Source of the DNA: Kiritimatiellia bacterium
GTDB lineage: Bacteria; Verrucomicrobiota; Kiritimatiellia; RFP12; UBA1067
Reading direction: 5' to 3'
NCBI GenBank assembly: GCA_017430155.1
Contig: JAFRNO010000583.1
Span: 1-6,581, forward strand
DNA: 6,581 nucleotides
Shown: positions 5,301 through 6,581 of the stretch, one piece after another
Position numbering within the stretch: position 1 is the first letter of the stretch
Layout of the letters: every line of letters begins with the position of its first letter
Program-made: the position numbers and the translations under genes
The notes under the pieces: generated by a model
What the model saw: the letters and a program-made list of their open reading frames with translations, nothing else
What the model was told of the DNA's origin: nothing
The model's database searches: none

Positions 5301-6042
5301 TCCCGCCGGCGCCTACATCATGGGCAGCACCAACGGCTACCCCGACGAGGTCTCGCGCGTCGTGCGGATCGACCGCCCCTTCTGGCTCTCGGAGATGGAA
5401 GTCGACAACGCGCAGTACCACGCCTTCGACCCCGCGCACGATTCGCGCGCGCAAGACCAATGGGGCTTCGACCAAGTCACGCCCGGACACGTCGGCAACC
5501 ACCGCCGCCAGCCCGTCGTGCGCGTCTCGCGAGACCGCGCGCTCGCCTTCTGCGCATGGCTCTCCACCAACTGCAACGTGCGCGCCGCGCTTCCCTCGGA
5601 GGAGCAGTGGGAATGGGCCGCGCGCGCGGGCACCGCCACGCCCTTCCCCTGGGGCGGACTCGACGACGACTTCGGGAAGTACGCCAACTTCGCCGACAAG
5701 AACACGCGCTGGATGTATTCCGCCTGGGACGGCGCGGCGAGCATCCAGAGGCGGCTCCCCTACAAGCCCGACATGAACTACCCGCTCCGCGACGACCGTT
5801 TCGAGGACGACTGGTTCTCGCTCAACTTCACGGGCCGCGCGCGGTGCAATCCCTGGGGCCTCTACGACATGCACGGCAACGCGGCGGAATGGACGTCCTC
5901 CACCACGCCGGATGGCCGCGCCATCGCGCGCGGCGGCAGCTTCGCCTCGCGCCCGAAAGACGCCACCAGCTCATTCAAGGCCTATTATCTCCCCTGGCAA
6001 AAAGTCTACGACGTCGGTTTCCGCGTACTGCTCGAAGAATGA
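2353..6042 (+). CDS. Large exported HzsA-related protein with CxxCH motifs and C-terminal FGE-sulfatase-like domain
   Basis: The product has 1229 residues. Residues 1-18 form a signal peptide, placing it outside the cytoplasm and supporting start 2353. Residues from about 150 to 700 resemble the hydrazine synthase alpha (HzsA-related) beta-propeller family of PVC bacteria: an LDFDASRILFTSYRG strand near 197-211, and HYDIQWWDGCYLPN from 288. Two c-type haem motifs follow, CTGCH at 682-686 and CSSCH at 733-737. Residues 980-1229 are an FGE-sulfatase (SUMF1/EgtB/PvdO fold) domain: FRRIPAGAYIMGS from 980, LPSEEQWEWAAR 1080-1091, WGLYDMHGNAAEW 1168-1180, RGGSF 1193-1197 and GFR 1222-1224. The paired cysteines of true formylglycine-generating enzyme, expected between RGGSF and GFR, are absent, so sulfatase activation is unlikely. 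Hairpin arrays encode residues 224-276 (in the propeller) and about 873-940 (linker before the FGE domain). A third palindrome encodes 738-746 beside CSSCH. Hydrazine synthesis itself should not be inferred; the function is unknown. Confidence 0.88.
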   Translation: MRPYALLAAVCAALAGLADTDEAVRVVRLRDEALRFNADAARLAVADLARDPSYDAARHRAAVESLAARRDWAVAHLNPTNAEGRAEAVALVENYRAALLANPRLDADRILCVRRHLRNSIWPAGKYGLIGGSDGPPHSIRALSRDLGLLGLNAHNHMDLRRTGFTNDIAVISNLRATPTFTTLYRPSDTSIVRDLDLDFDASRILFTSYRGTNNLLGVYEIALSGPAGLSAASQLSGPPGLSAPTALSVPTELSREATLRGEAPLKNLRAEGPLNLQAKLVSPEDGHYDIQWWDGCYLPNKDQVVMLGTGAYQFLPCEDGNFPMCVLYRIDRRTGETIQLTFEQDSDYTPVVLNDGRVAYTRWEYSDLQHYFSRELMTMNPDGVGQLALWGSGSYFPAFFGGARSVPDDPHKIVLMAGGHHGRAEHGRMLLLDPTLARKYPLVFDPPDREWGPPLHALRIPAKVLPASETGFIHEFPGRGKPVEGDVCDLQVDNQFARGKPYFSHPWPLGGNYFLVSAKCSNAGLFGIYLVDTFDNMVLLAEVPDGALFEPILFAPRTRPPVIADRRVKGAKTCTVHIADIHSGPGLKGVPRGTVKKLRVFAYHFCYHKTGGHVSMGLDKAEAGWDVKRVLGTVDVESDGSVCFEMPANTPASFQPLDADGAAVQLMRSWTVGMPGERVSCTGCHEDNRSSVTTSRTLADKRPIQKIQPPDADGPRPWGFATEMYPHFLASCSSCHGRARSPSAPPNAQFSFTTTPESAYRFLHPYIRRGGAESDLRLLDPMEFHASTSPLVQMLKKGHHGARLSETGWKQLYTWIDLNCPFYGKWAPKPFKTDHFVQGCTDQIARRKALNRAYAALADDPEAEYDRYAVKVASRLSAASQLSGPSGLSAASQLSGPSALSAPTALSVPTELSREATLRGEAPLNNLNLRGEAPLNNLTLKGWPMDVLQAADAQLGAIDQIAPVTTKTLVLGAGTSMTFRRIPAGAYIMGSTNGYPDEVSRVVRIDRPFWLSEMEVDNAQYHAFDPAHDSRAQDQWGFDQVTPGHVGNHRRQPVVRVSRDRALAFCAWLSTNCNVRAALPSEEQWEWAARAGTATPFPWGGLDDDFGKYANFADKNTRWMYSAWDGAASIQRRLPYKPDMNYPLRDDRFEDDWFSLNFTGRARCNPWGLYDMHGNAAEWTSSTTPDGRAIARGGSFASRPKDATSSFKAYYLPWQKVYDVGFRVLLEE
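3022..3180 (+). repeat. Hairpin array 1: eight mini-hairpins inserted in frame
   Basis: Five forward units (TAAGT at 3023, 3041, 3059, 3077 and 3095) each have a 5-bp stem and a TNC loop: stem words GGCCC, GCTGC, GGCCC, GCGCC, GTTCC with loops TGC, TTC, TCC, TAC, TAC. Three reverse units (stems from 3116, 3134, 3161) have words GTCGC, GGGGC, GGGCC, a GAA loop and ACTTA on the right. The forward period is 18 bp, so the frame is kept and the array encodes hexapeptides beginning LS (LSGPAG, LSAASQ, LSGPPG and so on). The length is 159 bp, exactly 53 codons (residues 224-276). Counting position 3021, the ends are inverted: ATTAAGTGG at 3021-3029 and CCACTTAAT at 3172-3180. Only the fifth stem has a mismatch. 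The array sits in a propeller loop. Confidence 0.92.
3181..3208. repeat. Perfect 13-bp-arm palindrome next to array 1
   Basis: CTTCAGGCGAAAC (3181-3193) and GTTTCGCCTGAAG (3196-3208) are exact inverted copies around TT. It is in frame and abuts array 1. The right arm encodes VSPED, which looks like native propeller sequence, so the left arm may be an inverted copy made when the array was inserted. Confidence 0.85.
4563..4589 (+). repeat. TGGTAGGG palindromic element, copy 3 (beside CSSCH haem motif)
   Basis: The same TGGTAGGG leader and CTCGCCGAG core occur as in copies 1 and 2, but the outer stem is GCGCG/CGCGC in place of GACGG/CCGTC. Three base pairs are changed on both sides, so pairing is kept. 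It is read sense here as GRARSPSAP, directly after His737 of CSSCH. Confidence 0.85.
4969..5173 (+). repeat. Hairpin array 2: ten mini-hairpins inserted in frame
   Basis: A first stem (GTCGC, TTC loop, 4969-4981) lacks the left TAAGT tag. Six tagged forward units follow, with TAAGT at 4982, 5000, 5018, 5036, 5054 and 5072: words GCTGC, GGCCC, GCTGC, GGGCC, GCGCC, GTTCC; loops TTC four times, then TAC twice. Three reverse units follow (stems from 5093, 5111, 5144) with words GTCGC, GGGGC, GGGGC, GAA loops and ACTTA tags. Stems are perfect except unit 4 (terminal G-T) and unit 6 (one C-A). The array encodes LS-hexapeptides and LRGEAPLNNL peptides, and forms the linker (residues about 873-940) between the haem-motif region and the FGE-like domain. 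Confidence 0.92.
5108..5173 (+). repeat. 33-bp tandem duplication at the end of array 2
   Basis: Positions 5108-5140 and 5141-5173 are direct repeats with a single difference (A or C near the end). Each carries one GGGGC/GAA/GCCCC hairpin plus an ACTTAACAACTTAA spacer and encodes LRGEAPLNNL with a final N or T. The 11-codon length keeps the frame. It looks like a recent slippage or unequal-exchange event. Confidence 0.9.
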
Positions 6043-6052
6043 CATGCGCGGA

Positions 6053-6581
6053 CTAACGGGACTTCGACCAGCCGATGGCGCGGGGGGTCTCCAGTCGGCG
6101 CCAGCCGTTCCACGTCGCAAGCTCCTTCACCGGCGTTCCGGGCGGAAGCGTCGCGACGACCGGCGAGCCGTCGGACGGCGCGAAGCGCAGGATGACCGGA
6201 CGCTTGGCGGTCTCGGCATCCTCGTCGGCGGACGGCTTCGGCGTCTCCGCGGGGCCCGTCACCGCCACGCTCGTGCTCTCCGTGCTGGCCGCCTCCGTGG
6301 AGACGAAGGTGAGCTTCAGCGGGTAGGCGCGCGCCACCTCGTAGCGCTGCGTGTGCGGGTTGTAGTAGTAGACGGAGACGAGGGCGGTGTTCGTGGCCTG
6401 CGCCGTGCGGGGCACGAGGATCTGGGTCCAGGTCACGCGATGCGCCGTGCGCGACACCTCCTTCGGCTCGTAGGCCTTGAACTCCTTCGAGAGGTTCTCG
6501 ACGTTCGGGAAGATGTTGGAGGGACAGTAGTCGTCGAAATCGAGCGTGTAGGTGGCGGTGACGAGGTCGTTCGGGCGCACG
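6053..6581 (-). CDS. BatD-like protein C-terminal part with terminal SH3-like domain, 5' end outside window
   Basis: The frame enters from the right edge and ends at TAG 6055-6053; 175 complete codons are visible. The first ~95 residues resemble a BatD (aerotolerance) beta-sandwich repeat: LVTATYTL, then FKAYEPKEV, ILVPRTAQ, and YYYNPHTQRYEVARAYPLKL, matching the family's pattern of a YEPK strand, a liPrr strand and a YFdPxTgxY strand. A Ser/Thr/Ala/Pro-rich linker follows (about 96-128). The last ~45 residues look like a bacterial SH3 domain (RFAPSDGSPVVATLPPGTPV, then WNGWRRLE and IGWSK). BatD proteins usually end in a membrane anchor; none is visible after the repeat, so this is a variant with an SH3 tail that might bind cell-wall peptides. 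The plus-strand gene converges on it with a 10-bp gap. The start and any signal peptide are not in the window. Family call by eye. Confidence 0.7.
   Translation of the reverse strand, partial: VRPNDLVTATYTLDFDDYCPSNIFPNVENLSKEFKAYEPKEVSRTAHRVTWTQILVPRTAQATNTALVSVYYYNPHTQRYEVARAYPLKLTFVSTEAASTESTSVAVTGPAETPKPSADEDAETAKRPVILRFAPSDGSPVVATLPPGTPVKELATWNGWRRLETPRAIGWSKSR

Noticed and set aside
2353..6042. A genuine hydrazine synthase (anammox) subunit
   Set aside because: Only the family fold and CxxCH motifs are seen. HzsA-related proteins are widespread in PVC bacteria without anammox, no other anammox genes are present, and the FGE-like fusion argues against it.
6043..6052. Bidirectional terminator between the convergent genes
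   Set aside because: The gap is only 10 bp, and no stem-loop followed by T-run was found there or in the adjoining coding ends.

Overview
The window is GC-rich bacterial DNA carrying three long genes and almost no spacer. The gene families suggest a member of the PVC group (Planctomycetota, Verrucomicrobiota, Kiritimatiellota or Lentisphaerota). The main clue is a very large secreted protein that joins a hydrazine-synthase-alpha-like (HzsA-related) propeller, CxxCH haem motifs and an FGE-sulfatase-like domain. This placement is an inference from families, not from any marker gene.

Layout. Positions 1-2276 (minus strand) hold the 5' 758 codons of a secreted fusion protein: signal peptide, Asp/Glu-racemase (MurI-like) domain with both catalytic cysteines, then the start of a right-handed beta-helix protein. 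It runs off the left edge with no stop. Positions 2277-2352 are a 76-bp divergent promoter region with two mirror-image extended -10 boxes. Positions 2353-6042 (plus strand) hold the 1229-residue HzsA-related/FGE-like protein. Positions 6043-6052 are a 10-bp convergent gap. Positions 6053-6581 (minus strand) hold the C-terminal part of a BatD-like protein with a terminal SH3-like domain; its start lies beyond the right edge.

The most unusual content is inside the genes. Two arrays of minimal DNA hairpins (3022-3180 and 4969-5173) sit in frame in the large plus-strand gene. The basic unit is 18 bp (six codons): a TAAGT tag plus a 5-bp stem around a 3-nt loop. All 18 loops read TNC on one strand and therefore GNA on the other, and 17 of 18 are closed by a C-G pair. 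GNA triloops closed by C-G are known as exceptionally stable DNA mini-hairpins. Each array reverses polarity in the middle, at the same pair of stem words. A second palindrome family, led by TGGTAGGG, is present three times (2161, 2191, 4563). It is also in frame, lies in both divergent genes, and shows three compensatory base-pair changes. These resemble in principle the protein-coding palindromic elements (RPE) of Rickettsia, but the sequences are different and I do not recognise them as a named family.

All three proteins look exported or envelope-associated. Nothing in the window shows that they act in one pathway. The divergent pair at 2276/2353 could be co-regulated or mutually exclusive through the shared promoter dyad.
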